Shown: positions 1 through 9,554 of the stretch, in pieces
Layout of the letters: every line of letters starts with the position of its first letter
Position numbering within the stretch: position 1 is the first letter of the stretch
DNA from: Thermoguttaceae bacterium
GTDB taxonomy: Bacteria > Planctomycetota > Planctomycetia > Pirellulales > Thermoguttaceae
Direction: 5' to 3'
NCBI GenBank assembly: GCA_017408405.1
Contig: JAFQUP010000005.1
Coordinates: 17,245 to 81,244 of the forward strand
Length of the DNA: 64,000 bases
Made by a program: the position numbers and the translations under genes
Notes under the pieces: model-generated
Databases searched by the model: none
Told to the model about the DNA's origin: nothing
What the model saw: only the letters and a program-made list of their open reading frames with translations

Positions 1-1314
1 GGGCTGCTGGATTATTCTGGACGTTTGATTTTTCAAAAAGATTTGAAATCTCTGAATCCGGAGATTCTGGCAAAAATTTTCCAGAATTTCCAAAATCAAC
101 GGCATTTTTCAGTAGAGAATCGAAAATCACTGCGTAAAATTCAACCACTGGGAAATGATTGCCTTCAGTTGGAAACAGACCACATTTTCCATCGTTCACA
201 GCTGGCGGAAAATTTTATTTCTTCCGGAAAAGCAGCTATCGTCATTCTCGCTGGCGGAATGGGTTCACGCTTGGGCCATCCCGCTCCTAAAGGAACTTTT
301 CCAACGGCTCCCGTTAGCAAAAAATCTCTCTTTCAGCTTCATTTTGAAAAAATTAAGTGTTTACGGGAACATTATGGCGCGCCAATCCGAATTTATGTCA
401 TGACAAACAGTTCATCTCATGATTTAACGTTGGCCTATTTTCAGGAAAATAATTTCTTTGGAATACCTGAAAACGACATCTTTTTTTTCATTCAGAATGA
501 AATCCCGGTATTAAATCCACTCAATGGCTCTTTTTTCTTCTCACCTAATGGGCAGATTTGCTTTGGTCCGGATGGACATGGAGGGCTGATCACGGCCTTG
601 GAAAATTCTGGTGCCGGCGAAGACATGAAAAAACATGGGATTGAAACACTTAATACGTTCCATGTTGACAACCCGCTCGTTCCGGTACTTAATGAGCAAT
701 TTGTCGATGCGCATCTTACTCAAAAGAGTGAAATGAGCACCATCGCCATTGAAAAAAAAGATCCTTTGGAACTCGTCGGGCACATCGTCCGGAAATCGGA
801 CAATCATCAAACTCTTCAAATCGTGGAGTATCTTGATTTTCCCGCGGATTATGCTCAAGAAACAGACGAAACCGGTCAACTAAAATTTTGGGCTGGAAGT
901 ATCGGTATCCATCTGATCCAATTGGATTTTCTGGAAAAAATGGCCAGGAAACTCCATGAGAATCCGGATTTCCTCCCATACCATCTCCCCGTAAAACAAA
1001 TACGGACTCAAAACGGACTGGAATGGGGAATCAAACCGGAAAGATTCATTTTCGATATTCTCCCTTTTGCTCAAAACGCGCTGATTTGCCGGGCAAAGCG
1101 GGATGACATTTTTGCCACACTCAAAACCAATTCAATCCCCGTGCGGCGTCATCTCTCGGATCTCCATGCTTCCTGGCTGCGTCGAGCCGGAATTCTTTTT
1201 CCTGCTAATTCCCAAGTTGAAATCGCACCGAATTTCGCGATGGATTTCAAAACACTCCAGGAAAAAATTCCGGCTGGAACTACTTTAAATGGTCCAGATA
1301 TTTTTCTGAACTAG
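1..1314 (+). CDS. UDP-sugar pyrophosphorylase family protein (5' partial)
   Basis: This is a UTP-hexose-1-phosphate uridylyltransferase of the UDPGP family, most like eukaryote-type UDP-N-acetylglucosamine pyrophosphorylases, which make UDP-GlcNAc or a related nucleotide sugar in the cytoplasm. The visible nucleotide-binding signature is LAGGMGSRLG followed by PKGTFP, and the mid-domain motif GPDGHGG is typical of the family. The frame is open to the left edge of the window (GLLDYSGR precedes a TTG at 25-27), and the family usually carries roughly 50-100 more residues before the LAGG motif, so the true start lies outside. A TTG start at 25 is possible but unlikely. The glycosyltransferase gene 49 bp downstream on the same strand suggests a shared role in making surface glycans or a polysaccharide. 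Substrate specificity (GlcNAc, GalNAc or glucose) cannot be read from the sequence. Confidence 0.88.
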   Translation, partial: GLLDYSGRLIFQKDLKSLNPEILAKIFQNFQNQRHFSVENRKSLRKIQPLGNDCLQLETDHIFHRSQLAENFISSGKAAIVILAGGMGSRLGHPAPKGTFPTAPVSKKSLFQLHFEKIKCLREHYGAPIRIYVMTNSSSHDLTLAYFQENNFFGIPENDIFFFIQNEIPVLNPLNGSFFFSPNGQICFGPDGHGGLITALENSGAGEDMKKHGIETLNTFHVDNPLVPVLNEQFVDAHLTQKSEMSTIAIEKKDPLELVGHIVRKSDNHQTLQIVEYLDFPADYAQETDETGQLKFWAGSIGIHLIQLDFLEKMARKLHENPDFLPYHLPVKQIRTQNGLEWGIKPERFIFDILPFAQNALICRAKRDDIFATLKTNSIPVRRHLSDLHASWLRRAGILFPANSQVEIAPNFAMDFKTLQEKIPAGTTLNGPDIFLN

Positions 1315-1363
1315 GACAAAGGCGTTTCTTCCCATCAAATTCCAAGCTCCCAATCAATATCCA

Positions 1364-2551
1364 ATGAAAGCCATTGCTTCAGCACCTGTTCAAAATTCCG
1401 TTTCTGAAACACCGATCACAATCTGCCAGCTCCTTCATTCTCTGAATGTCGGAGGCGCAGAAATCCTTGCTTCAAGATTGGCTCGAAGATTGTCCGGGAA
1501 AAAATGGCGTTTCGTCTTTTTCTGCCTCGATGCTTCCGGAGTTCAGGCAGATGAAATGAGAGCTGCCGGCTTTCCGGTGGAAGTTTTGGGAAGAAAACCT
1601 GGATTTGACCGAAACTGCATGAAACAGCTGGCTCAGCTCTGGGAAAAGTATCAGGTCCGATTTGTTCAGGCGCACCAGTACACTCCATTTTTTTACGCAC
1701 TGGGAGCACGCGGCTTCACCCAAAAAAATCCCCCGATACTTTTCACAGAGCATGGACGTTTTTTCCCGGATTTCCCTAATTTTAAACACAAAATTTTTAA
1801 CCGGATTTTCATGCGTTCCACAGATCGAATTACTGCCGTCAGTCAATCTGTCGCGAACGCGGTAATTCAAAACGAAGGAATTCCTGCTGCCCGCGTGGAA
1901 GTTATCCGTAATGGAATTGACGAAATTCGTTTTACTCAAAATCGAATGTCAGAGCCCCAGAAAACGGCCTTAAGAACCTCTTTGGGATTGACAAACGAAC
2001 GGATCATCCTTTTTACGGCTCGCCTGGACCCCATTAAAGACCATCCCACCGCAATCCAGGCGATGAAGTACCTTTTGAATTTTCCATCTATTCAGACTTC
2101 CGACGAAACTCCCGTTCTGCTTTTGGCCGGCGACGGTCCCGAAAGGAAAACAATCGAATCATGCGTTCAGGAAAATCACCTTGAAAACAGAATTCGACTT
2201 TTGGGAGAACGTACCGACATCTCGGAATTACTGCAGATCTCTGATATTTTCCTCCTAACCAGCAAAAGCGAGGGAATTCCATTAACGATACTCGAAGCTT
2301 TTGCTTCTGGCGTTCCGGTCGTCGCGACGGATGTTGGCGGAATCCCCGAAGTCATCAATACCGAAAAAAACGGTTTACTGGCTGCCTCTGGAGATTTCCG
2401 TCAAATTGCCCTTCACCTGGAAAAAATCCTAAAAAACCCGGATACCGCCGCCCAAATCACAGAAAACGCGCGTATTCGCTTTGAAGATGAATTTACCGAA
2501 ACCCAAATGCTCGCGCAATACGAAAAAATTTTTGAGGAAATCTGTCGCTGA
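1364..2551 (+). CDS. Glycosyltransferase family 4 protein
   Basis: This is a retaining GT-B fold glycosyltransferase of the GT4 family, which transfers a sugar from a nucleotide donor to a lipid-linked or glycan acceptor at the cytoplasmic face of the membrane. The N-terminal acceptor domain has the GT4 glycine-rich loop (LNVGGAEILASRLARRL, residues about 27-43) and FTEHGRFFP near 127-134. The C-terminal donor domain has LFTARLDPIKDH, LLLAGDGPE, and the E-x7-E motif EGIPLTILE at residues 303-311, followed by ASGVPVVATDVGGIPEVI. The length of 395 residues is normal. It lies 49 bp after a UDP-sugar pyrophosphorylase gene and may use its product. The ATG at 1364 has no obvious Shine-Dalgarno sequence. 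The acceptor is unknown. Confidence 0.92.
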   Translation: MKAIASAPVQNSVSETPITICQLLHSLNVGGAEILASRLARRLSGKKWRFVFFCLDASGVQADEMRAAGFPVEVLGRKPGFDRNCMKQLAQLWEKYQVRFVQAHQYTPFFYALGARGFTQKNPPILFTEHGRFFPDFPNFKHKIFNRIFMRSTDRITAVSQSVANAVIQNEGIPAARVEVIRNGIDEIRFTQNRMSEPQKTALRTSLGLTNERIILFTARLDPIKDHPTAIQAMKYLLNFPSIQTSDETPVLLLAGDGPERKTIESCVQENHLENRIRLLGERTDISELLQISDIFLLTSKSEGIPLTILEAFASGVPVVATDVGGIPEVINTEKNGLLAASGDFRQIALHLEKILKNPDTAAQITENARIRFEDEFTETQMLAQYEKIFEEICR

Positions 2552-2827
2552 CTTCCTGAAATTTCAAAATCAGCCGTATCTTCCCAAAACTCCACTCATC
2601 CGAAAACAGATTTCATTAAATTTCTCTATTTCTCTTTTCGGTCGGAGTCTTCTGCGTATTCCGTATCCCTGAAACAAAATCTGCTTCACTTCCAATTGGC
2701 TGGCGGAAAGGTTCCGACGGATGAGTCTATTCTTCCCACAGAGCAAAACCAGATATTTCTCTCCCGCCAACCTCCAACACCATTCAACCGCCAAAGTTTT
2801 TCAGGCAATTCTCTTACCCGATTCCCT

Positions 2828-4084
2828 TTAAAATTTGATCTCAACTTTTTCCACGAATCCAATATCCGATTCATATTCCAGCGGACTATCTTCAAAATAA
2901 AGTTCCCGGCAAAAGGAAAATCCTATCTCAAATTTAAAATCAGCTTCTCCAATCTTCGGGCGATCACGCTCAATCCCAAACATCAGACGTAATTCATGGC
3001 AACTCATTAAGTCCTCGTGCCCATTCAGGTCCGCCGCCCAGCTGCTTCCGGCATATTCACCCGCCACATAGAGCCAAAAAGGTTTCATCCACGATGAATT
3101 TACTTCAAATCTGCGACAAATTCTCGGTTTTGGAAGAGTCATCTCAATTTTCCAATCCTCATTCGGCTGCCAAATCGCTCCGCAGACAGGAAGAATTGCC
3201 CAGTCTTCAATCCCGGTATAGACGATACCGAATAAAAACTGCCAATGGGGAGTCGGCGTCCAGATTCCCATGCCTCCGGAGGGAACGCGTACCGCTTTTC
3301 CGGAACCGGCCTGAAAATCACTTGAATACGTTGGCGAAGAAAAAAGCATCACTCGCCAAAATTCATTCAATTCCTTCATCCACGTTACGTTTACTCCCAC
3401 ACGATAAAAATTATCTTCCAGCGGAATGTTCGGCATTTCACAGAAATGATCAAACGCGAAAAGTGGAGAAAGTAGAAAAATCCCTCCTCCCGGCCCCGGA
3501 AGGGCAAACATCGCGGAAAAATCGGTATGAAATACGGAAAAAGCATCCGAACCACCACCAGAACCTGAAAAAGACTGCCCAAAGGTCACTTTCTGAAAAC
3601 AGCTTTTTCTCGTTTGGGGAGGTTCTCGAAGCAAAGTACTCGAAGATTTATTCGTGTCGGTAAACGATGATCTCTCGTCGAAAAATAACGTATCCGCCTC
3701 GTTTGGAGGAGCGGAAAAAAACGTATCGCCGGAAGAATCTCCGGGAATACTGTCGCCAGCCTCGGAGTCAAAAGATGAATTTGTCTTTGGATTCGTAAAC
3801 GCTTGATTTACGCTTACCTCCGTACCAACCTGCGGATAATATTCAACCATACGAAATGGATTTTGTCCAAACGTTTCATTTTCAGATTTATTCTGCTCCA
3901 AAACATCATTTTTTTCATGAAGTGAATCGGCCAAATCCATCCGTTGCCCCCAAACAGAAGTCTTTGAAAAAAAAGATTCTCCGACAATTATCAGCAATAG
4001 AAGCAAAAAATGAAAAGAAATTCGGATTTGAAGCAAAAACATGGATTCTCTCAGTCTGGATAAACGGATATTCTGTTTTTTCAT
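2828..4084 (-). CDS. DUF6268-like outer-membrane beta-barrel protein
   Basis: This predicted envelope protein starts with a long basic n-region and the hydrophobic stretch FHFLLLLLIIVG (about residues 25-36), ending near SVWGQ, which fits a signal peptide. Residues about 47-165 are low-complexity and acidic (Ser, Asp, Glu, Asn rich). From about residue 170 on, alternating aromatic and polar strands appear, with short pieces such as FSAMFALPGPGGG, VTWMKELNEFWRVML, SDFQAGSG and WQFLFGIVY. The chain ends in VEKVEIKF, a terminal Phe typical of barrels folded by BamA. This resembles the planctomycete DUF6268 beta-barrels; the family call rests on recognition alone. It is divergent from the beta-helix gene at 4338. 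The ATG at 4084 lacks a good ribosome site and a later Met at 4042 is an alternative start. Function is unknown. Confidence 0.72.
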   Translation of the reverse strand: MKKQNIRLSRLRESMFLLQIRISFHFLLLLLIIVGESFFSKTSVWGQRMDLADSLHEKNDVLEQNKSENETFGQNPFRMVEYYPQVGTEVSVNQAFTNPKTNSSFDSEAGDSIPGDSSGDTFFSAPPNEADTLFFDERSSFTDTNKSSSTLLREPPQTRKSCFQKVTFGQSFSGSGGGSDAFSVFHTDFSAMFALPGPGGGIFLLSPLFAFDHFCEMPNIPLEDNFYRVGVNVTWMKELNEFWRVMLFSSPTYSSDFQAGSGKAVRVPSGGMGIWTPTPHWQFLFGIVYTGIEDWAILPVCGAIWQPNEDWKIEMTLPKPRICRRFEVNSSWMKPFWLYVAGEYAGSSWAADLNGHEDLMSCHELRLMFGIERDRPKIGEADFKFEIGFSFCRELYFEDSPLEYESDIGFVEKVEIKF

Positions 4085-4337
4085 TCATGATCAAACATGA
4101 CATTTTTCCAGTATTAAATTTAGTAAATATCTCATGAACAGTCAATATGAACTTCTCGCATCTCCAAATTTCCCCTAAAATTTTTCTTAAAATTTCAATC
4201 TCTGCCAGCTTCTTTTTGGCGCCCGCTTGAAATTTCACCAATTCTCTGGTAGAATGAAAGAAATTTTCCAAAAAATGAAAGATAAAAAAATACTTTCTTC
4301 TTTCAGAAAACATTCCTCTTACTTTAAGGAAAATCCA

Positions 4338-6440
4338 ATGAAATTTTCAGCGTTCCTGCCTGCTTTCTTACTCGGTGTCCTTTCCATACTTTCTGCTGTC
4401 GGAAGCTTTGCCCAAAACCCGGCACTGGATGATGCCCGAATCGAAAAAAAAGGAGATTTTTTTGTTTCTCCAGACGGTAATGACTCATGGAGCGGCACAT
4501 CGGCAATTCCAAACGCGAACCAAACAGACGGCCCGTTCGCAACTCTTGAAAAAGCCCAAAACGCAGTGCGGGATGCGCTCCAGACTTCTCCCGCCGCTTA
4601 TTCCGTGACTGTCGCTGAGGGAATTTACGAATTACCCAAAACTTTCGCTCTGGAAAAAAACGACTCAGGGAAAGAATCTGCCAGAATCACTTGGCAGGCA
4701 GAGAAAGGAAAAGAAGTTATTTTAAGTGCCGGAACCATCCTGAATAATTGGAAAACGGTTGATGATCCAAAAATCCTGAACCAACTTGACGAATCCGTAC
4801 GCGGAAAAATTGTCATGGTCGATCTGAAAGCCGCTGGAATCACTAATTTTGGCTCTCCAAAAGGAGGCGGAATCGAACTTTTCTTTGACGGTACTCCGAT
4901 GCAGCTCTCGCGTTACCCAAACGAAGGATTCGTGAAAATCACCAGCGTAAACGTGAATAAACCGGTTGATGTTCGCGGAACAAAAGGGGACAAAGTCGGA
5001 ATTTTTCAGTTTGAAGATGAACGAATTCTAAAATGGACCAAAGAAAAAGATCCATGGGTTCACGGATACTGGTTCTGGGATTGGTCCGAAGAACGGCATC
5101 CAATTGCCGAAATCATTAAAGAAAGCAAAACGCTCAAAGTAAAACCGCCCTATCATTCCTACGGATACAGAAAAAATCAGTGGTTTTACGGTTTCAATCT
5201 TCTCTGCGAGATTGACATGCCGGGAGAATACTACGTGGACCGGGAATCAGGGATTCTTTATTTCTATCCGCCGAAAGAAATCCGCGAAAATTCAATGGCT
5301 GTCTCAAGAATCGACACTCTCGTAAAAATCAACGCGGATTACGTCACGTTTCAGGGATTCACGCTTGAATTTTCCCGCGGGACAGCCTTAACCATGAACG
5401 GCTCTCACGACCTGGTGGTTGGACTAACCGTCCGAAACGTCAGCGGAACCGGAATCAGTGCCTCCGGAACAAACCAAACTATTTATGGATGCCATCTGTT
5501 CAATCTTGGAAAAAGCGGCATAAGCATTCACGGCGGAGACAGAAAAACTCTTACTCCTTCCGGGAATCTGATCTCAAATAATGAAATTCACGATTACGCC
5601 AGAATTCAGAGAGTTTACGCTCCGGGAATCAGCCTGAACGGCGTTGGAAACACCGCTTCGCATAATAAAATCTACGATGCTCCGCATATGGGAATAGGAT
5701 TCAGCGGAAACGATAATCTTATCGAATTTAACGAAATCTCCAACGTCTGCTTCGAATCCAACGACGCCGGCGCCATCTATACTGGACGAAACTGGACCAT
5801 GCGCGGAAACGTACTCCGATTTAATCTTCTGAAAGACATTCAGGGATTTGAGAATCGTGGCTGCGTCGGCATTTATCTTGATGACCAGTTCTCCTCCGCC
5901 GAAATGTTCGGAAATATTTTCGTGAACGTAACCCGCGCGGCCATGATCGGCGGCGGTCGTGACTGCCAAATCGTAAACAATCTGTTTATCAACTGCCAAC
6001 CCTGCGTCCATCTCGACGCGCGCGGCTTGGGATGGCAAAAAGAATTTACCGCGAACTGGATCAAAGAGCTTTCCGAAAACGGCGTTAATTGCGGAATCAA
6101 AATCACCGAACCGCCTTACTCAACCCGATACCCGGAACTCCTGACGATTCTCACGAACCATCCCGGAACTCCTGTCGGAAACGTCATCACGAAAAACGTT
6201 TGCCTGAACAGTAATTTTGGAAACAATCACTCAGGACAGTGGCGCGGAACTTCCATCTGGGCAAACGCGGAGGAATTCAACACGATTAAAGATAATTTCA
6301 CGAAAGGTGACCCCATGATCGAAGATTGGGAAAATGGAAATTTCACTCTGAAAGCGGAATCACCGGCACTCAAAACCGGATTTCAGCAAATTCCATGGCA
6401 AAAAATAGGGTTGAAAAAAGATCAACTTCAGGCAAAGTAA
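4338..6440 (+). CDS. Secreted right-handed parallel beta-helix protein
   Basis: This is an exported carbohydrate-active or surface protein of the parallel beta-helix class (pectate lyase-like, with PbH1 repeats). The ATG at 4338 is chosen because AAGGA lies 7 bp before it and it opens a clean signal peptide (MKFSAFLPAFLLGV, cut near SFAQ); an in-frame ATG at 4227 would add 37 unlikely residues. After FFVSPDGNDSWSGTS, a typical start of such proteins, come residues about 60-320 with a sandwich-like region and from about 340 many turns rich in Asn and Gly (VTFQGFTLEFSRGTAL, GISASGTNQTIYGCHLFN, NLISNNEIHDYARI, NDAGAIYTGRNWTMRGN). The length of 700 residues fits multidomain polysaccharide lyases or hydrolases. 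The substrate is not readable. It stands alone, ended by strong hairpins. Confidence 0.85.
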   Translation: MKFSAFLPAFLLGVLSILSAVGSFAQNPALDDARIEKKGDFFVSPDGNDSWSGTSAIPNANQTDGPFATLEKAQNAVRDALQTSPAAYSVTVAEGIYELPKTFALEKNDSGKESARITWQAEKGKEVILSAGTILNNWKTVDDPKILNQLDESVRGKIVMVDLKAAGITNFGSPKGGGIELFFDGTPMQLSRYPNEGFVKITSVNVNKPVDVRGTKGDKVGIFQFEDERILKWTKEKDPWVHGYWFWDWSEERHPIAEIIKESKTLKVKPPYHSYGYRKNQWFYGFNLLCEIDMPGEYYVDRESGILYFYPPKEIRENSMAVSRIDTLVKINADYVTFQGFTLEFSRGTALTMNGSHDLVVGLTVRNVSGTGISASGTNQTIYGCHLFNLGKSGISIHGGDRKTLTPSGNLISNNEIHDYARIQRVYAPGISLNGVGNTASHNKIYDAPHMGIGFSGNDNLIEFNEISNVCFESNDAGAIYTGRNWTMRGNVLRFNLLKDIQGFENRGCVGIYLDDQFSSAEMFGNIFVNVTRAAMIGGGRDCQIVNNLFINCQPCVHLDARGLGWQKEFTANWIKELSENGVNCGIKITEPPYSTRYPELLTILTNHPGTPVGNVITKNVCLNSNFGNNHSGQWRGTSIWANAEEFNTIKDNFTKGDPMIEDWENGNFTLKAESPALKTGFQQIPWQKIGLKKDQLQAK

Positions 6441-6530
6441 CACGGAAACCTCCATAAACTCTCAAAACAGCTTTTCGTCTCGCGAAACTGTTTTGGGAGA
6501 ATTTTCCGTTCCTTTAAAATTCCTGACCTT

Positions 6531-6568
6531 AAAAAATCAGCGGAAGAAAAAACTCCCGCTGATTTTTT
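6531..6568. terminator. Bidirectional intrinsic terminator
   Basis: A 13-bp perfect stem (6531-6543 with 6556-6568) reads AAAAAATCAGCGG and its complement around a 12-nt loop, so both strands end in a T-tract. It separates the converging beta-helix gene and lpxD. A second, weaker hairpin (CAAAACAG...CTGTTTTG) lies just upstream near 6463-6494. Confidence 0.85.
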
Positions 6569-6579
6569 GAAAAAAAGTT

Positions 6580-7689
6580 TTATTTCGTGCTGGCCGTTTC
6601 CGCCTCTTTCGCCAGTTTCTTGAGCGTTTTCCAATACTCTGAAAGCTGCTTCACGGCAACAAACTGCCGTTTCATCTCATTTATGTTCATGATTGGCGAC
6701 CCAAGATACGTTCCCGGCTCTGAAATCGAACTGGGAACTCCCGCCTGCGCACCCAAAATAACATGCGACGCAATTGAAATGTGATCGGCAAGGCCAACCT
6801 GTCCCGCGCAAACTACGTAGTCACCGGTTGACGAACTCCCCGCGATACCCACCTGAGAGCAAAGCAGATTATGCCGGCCAATTTGACAGTTATGCCCAAT
6901 CATGACCAAATTGTCGATTTTCGTTCCCTCGCCAATTCGCGTAGAACCAAAAGTACCGCGGTCAATCGTCGTGTTCGCTCCAAGTTCTACCTCATCCGCC
7001 AAAACCACATTTCCCAGCTGCGGTGAAAGAAGATGTTTTCCTGTCGAGGAATCATACCCAAAACCATACGCGCCCAGCACAACTCCCGCGTGAAGAATGC
7101 ACCGTGCGCCAATCACACACTTTTCATAAACCGTGACGTTCGGAAACAGCACCGAATCTTCTCCGATTTTCACCCCTTCCATTAAGCAAACATTCGGATG
7201 GAGAATAACATTCGCCCCTACTTCCACGTTAGGCCCAATGTGAACATTGGCCATGACCGTCACATTTTCTCCAATTTTCGCCGTGGAATCAATGAACGCG
7301 CCAGGATGAATACCTGAAGAAGGACGAGAAATCGGAGGATTAAAACACGACACCAGTTTCGCGAAATCCAGATAGGGATTTTCACTCAAAAGCAGCGCAA
7401 TACCCTTCGGGTTCAACTTCTTCATCCCTTCTCCCGCCAGTTTTTCCTCCGCCCCTCTAGGCAAAAGAACCGCTGACGCACCGCATTCGGCAAGCGACGA
7501 CAGTTTTTTCAGGCTGTCCAGCAAAGTAATGGAACCGGATTTGGCTTCCGCAAAGGGAACTGCCTCTGAAATTTCCGGGTTTAGTTTGGCAGAAAGCTCC
7601 TCTGCGCTTAAATCCGCGTCAAGCCAAAATGCGGTTAAATCCGCGGAAACACACTGAATCAATTCTGCCAGTTCTGAAAATTTCTTCAC
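6580..7689 (-). CDS. lpxD: UDP-3-O-acylglucosamine N-acyltransferase LpxD
   Basis: LpxD adds the N-linked hydroxyacyl chain from acyl-ACP to UDP-3-O-acylglucosamine in the third step of lipid A synthesis, in the cytoplasm. Residues 1-110 form the LpxD-type N-terminal domain (FWLDADLSAEELSA). Residues about 120-335 form a left-handed beta-helix of hexapeptide repeats (IGENVTVMANVHIGPNVEVG, VILGAQAGVP). The catalytic His of the family falls in VMIGHNCQIG (His266), and the family segment GAYGFGY is present. The C-terminal helix (MKRQFVAVKQLSEYWKTLKKL) is also as expected. The start is GTG at 7689 with AAAAAGGGA upstream. It follows apt by 14 bp, so the two are probably co-transcribed. Its presence says that this organism makes a lipid A-type outer-membrane lipid. 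Confidence 0.95.
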   Translation of the reverse strand: MKKFSELAELIQCVSADLTAFWLDADLSAEELSAKLNPEISEAVPFAEAKSGSITLLDSLKKLSSLAECGASAVLLPRGAEEKLAGEGMKKLNPKGIALLLSENPYLDFAKLVSCFNPPISRPSSGIHPGAFIDSTAKIGENVTVMANVHIGPNVEVGANVILHPNVCLMEGVKIGEDSVLFPNVTVYEKCVIGARCILHAGVVLGAYGFGYDSSTGKHLLSPQLGNVVLADEVELGANTTIDRGTFGSTRIGEGTKIDNLVMIGHNCQIGRHNLLCSQVGIAGSSSTGDYVVCAGQVGLADHISIASHVILGAQAGVPSSISEPGTYLGSPIMNINEMKRQFVAVKQLSEYWKTLKKLAKEAETASTK

Positions 7690-7703
7690 GCCGCAATCCC
7701 TTT

Positions 7704-8237
7704 TTAATACTCAATAACAGAAAAAACTTCAGCGTCACACTGCGATTTAAGGAATTCTCTTCCTTTGCACTCAGAAGAAAGCTCAAGAACAAAACCAAAT
7801 CCGATGACTTTTCCGCCTACCTTTTCCACGAGTTTTCGACAGGCGTCTACCGTACCTCCTGTCGCCAAAAGATCATCAATGACCAAAACCCGCGAACCTG
7901 GTTTAAGCGCATCCACGTGCATATTCAGCGTGTTGGATCCATATTCCAGATCATACGTTTGAGAAATGACTTTACGCGGCAATTTATTTGGTTTTCGGAT
8001 AAGAGCCAAGCCGCACTGAAGCTCAATCGCCATAGGCGCCGCAAATAGAAACGCGCGGGCTTCAGGAGCCGCGATGACATCCGGTTTCAGTTCACGCACG
8101 GCTTCCGTCAATTTTCGACAGGCTTCCGTAAATGCTTCCGGTGCCTGAATCAAAGTAGTGATGTCTCTGAAAATAATACCCGGTTTGGGAAAATCCGGAA
8201 TACTGGTAACGTATTCTTTGAGATTGATTTCTGACAT
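7704..8237 (-). CDS. apt: Adenine phosphoribosyltransferase
   Basis: Apt converts adenine and PRPP to AMP in purine salvage in the cytoplasm. The PRPP-binding motif VLVIDDLLATGGT is at residues 117-129 and the N-terminal family motif IPDFPKPGIIFRDIT is at about 13-27. With a start at 8237 the protein is 177 residues, matching the family (about 170-180). The frame is open further upstream, but those residues (MVVVEAVPKLLLLYLS) do not resemble any Apt N-terminus. It sits between recA and lpxD on the same strand. A large hairpin separates it from recA, so it may have its own promoter. Confidence 0.95.
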   Translation of the reverse strand: MSEINLKEYVTSIPDFPKPGIIFRDITTLIQAPEAFTEACRKLTEAVRELKPDVIAAPEARAFLFAAPMAIELQCGLALIRKPNKLPRKVISQTYDLEYGSNTLNMHVDALKPGSRVLVIDDLLATGGTVDACRKLVEKVGGKVIGFGFVLELSSECKGREFLKSQCDAEVFSVIEY

Positions 8238-8336
8238 TTTGTGTAATGATAAATAAAGTAAAAGTAATTTAGGAACAGCCTCCACGACAACCACATATTC
8301 TGTCGCGGGCCATTCACTGTCTCAAAATTTAAGGCC

Positions 8337-8378
8337 CTTCCCCAAACTGATTTTCTTTGGAAAACTCGTTTTGGGAAG
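8337..8378 (-). terminator. Terminator-like hairpin between recA and apt
   Basis: CTTCCCCAAAC at 8337-8347 pairs with GTTTTGGGAAG at 8368-8378 (one mismatch), with further ATTTTC/GAAAA pairing inside. It lies 6 bp after the recA stop codon. The T-tract on the leftward transcript is weak (TTAAATTTTG), so partial readthrough into apt is likely. Confidence 0.6.
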
Positions 8379-8384
8379 CCCTTT

Positions 8385-9515
8385 TTAAAGTTCAATATCG
8401 GCGTTTTCGTTTTCCAGTTCATCAAAATCAGGAAGCTCTTCGGAAGTCTCACCTGATTCTGAAATTGGCTCCAAATTCACCAAAATTTTTTCCTTGATCT
8501 CTTCGCAAACATCCGTATTTTCCTTGAGAAAAAGTCGAGCTTTTTCTCTTCCCTGGCCCAACGGAGTTTCGCCATATCGGAACCAGGCTCCGCTTCGGAT
8601 AATAATTTTTTGCGCCAGAGCCAGATCAATAATATCCCCTTCGTAACTGATGCCGGAATCGTGCATCATATCAAATTCAGCGGTTTGGAAAGGAGGAGCC
8701 ACTTTATTCTTGACAACCTTCGCCTTGACTCTCTGCCCAATGACATTTTCACCATCCTTGATCTGCCCAATTCTGCGCACATCCAGACGGCAGGAACAGT
8801 AAAATTTAAGAGCGCGTCCACCCGGTGTCGTTTCCGGAGAGCCATACCCCATTGTCCCGATCTTATCTCGAATCTGATTGATAAAAATGACAATCGCCTT
8901 GCTCTTTGAAATGGCCCCGGTCAATTTTCTCAATGACTGACTCATCAATCGCGCCTGAAGCCCAACATGCTGATCGCCAATCTCACCCTCCAGCTCCTTT
9001 TTCGGAACAAGAGCCGCTACGGAGTCAACGACCACGACATCGACCGCGTTGGAACGAATGAGCATTTCCGCGATATGAAGAGCTTCCTCACCGCAGGAAG
9101 GCTGACTAACCAGAAGTGTCTCAAGATCCACGCCCAATTTTTTCGCCCAGCTCGGATCAAGCGCGTGTTCCGCGTCGATGAAGGCCGCGATTCCGCCCAG
9201 TTTCTGAGCCTGAGCCACTAGATGCAGTGTTAATGTCGTTTTTCCACTGGATTCAGGTCCAAAAACCTCCACGATTCTTCCGCGCGGCAATCCCTTTCCG
9301 CCTAATGCGCGATCCAGAGACAGACAGCCCGTGGAAATTCCCTGAATATTCAGCGAAGAATTGGCTCCAAGTGCCATAATGGCTCCCGTACCAAATTCTT
9401 TCTCAATCTGCGATACGGTGGAACGAAGCATTTCATTCTGTTCAAGCAGAGCGTTAATTCTGCTGTTTCCGCCCTTTATGGCATCCTGACTTTCTGTTTC
9501 TTTTTTTTTCGCCAT
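8385..9515 (-). CDS. recA: Recombinase RecA
   Basis: RecA forms ATP-dependent filaments on single-stranded DNA, promotes homologous strand exchange and triggers LexA cleavage in the SOS response. Walker A is GPESSGKT at residues 86-93, Walker B is in the [12 protein letters not shown] segment, and the DNA-binding loop regions are present ([34 protein letters not shown]). The length of 376 residues is slightly long, because of an acidic C-terminal tail that ends ENADIEL, a known regulatory feature of the family. The ribosome site is strong (CAGGGGGT before the ATG). The gene starts only 39 bp after the WD40 gene, so it is probably transcribed with it. I found no obvious LexA-type operator close to the start. 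Confidence 0.98.
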   Translation of the reverse strand: MAKKKETESQDAIKGGNSRINALLEQNEMLRSTVSQIEKEFGTGAIMALGANSSLNIQGISTGCLSLDRALGGKGLPRGRIVEVFGPESSGKTTLTLHLVAQAQKLGGIAAFIDAEHALDPSWAKKLGVDLETLLVSQPSCGEEALHIAEMLIRSNAVDVVVVDSVAALVPKKELEGEIGDQHVGLQARLMSQSLRKLTGAISKSKAIVIFINQIRDKIGTMGYGSPETTPGGRALKFYCSCRLDVRRIGQIKDGENVIGQRVKAKVVKNKVAPPFQTAEFDMMHDSGISYEGDIIDLALAQKIIIRSGAWFRYGETPLGQGREKARLFLKENTDVCEEIKEKILVNLEPISESGETSEELPDFDELENENADIEL

Positions 9516-9554
9516 TCCAGTACCCCCTGATTAAACTTTTCTTTCTCTGATTCT

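Noticed and set aside
2570..2794. Leftward 74-codon ORF between the glycosyltransferase and the DUF6268-like gene
   Set aside because: Poor start, no ribosome site, and overlapping frames in both directions are equally open.
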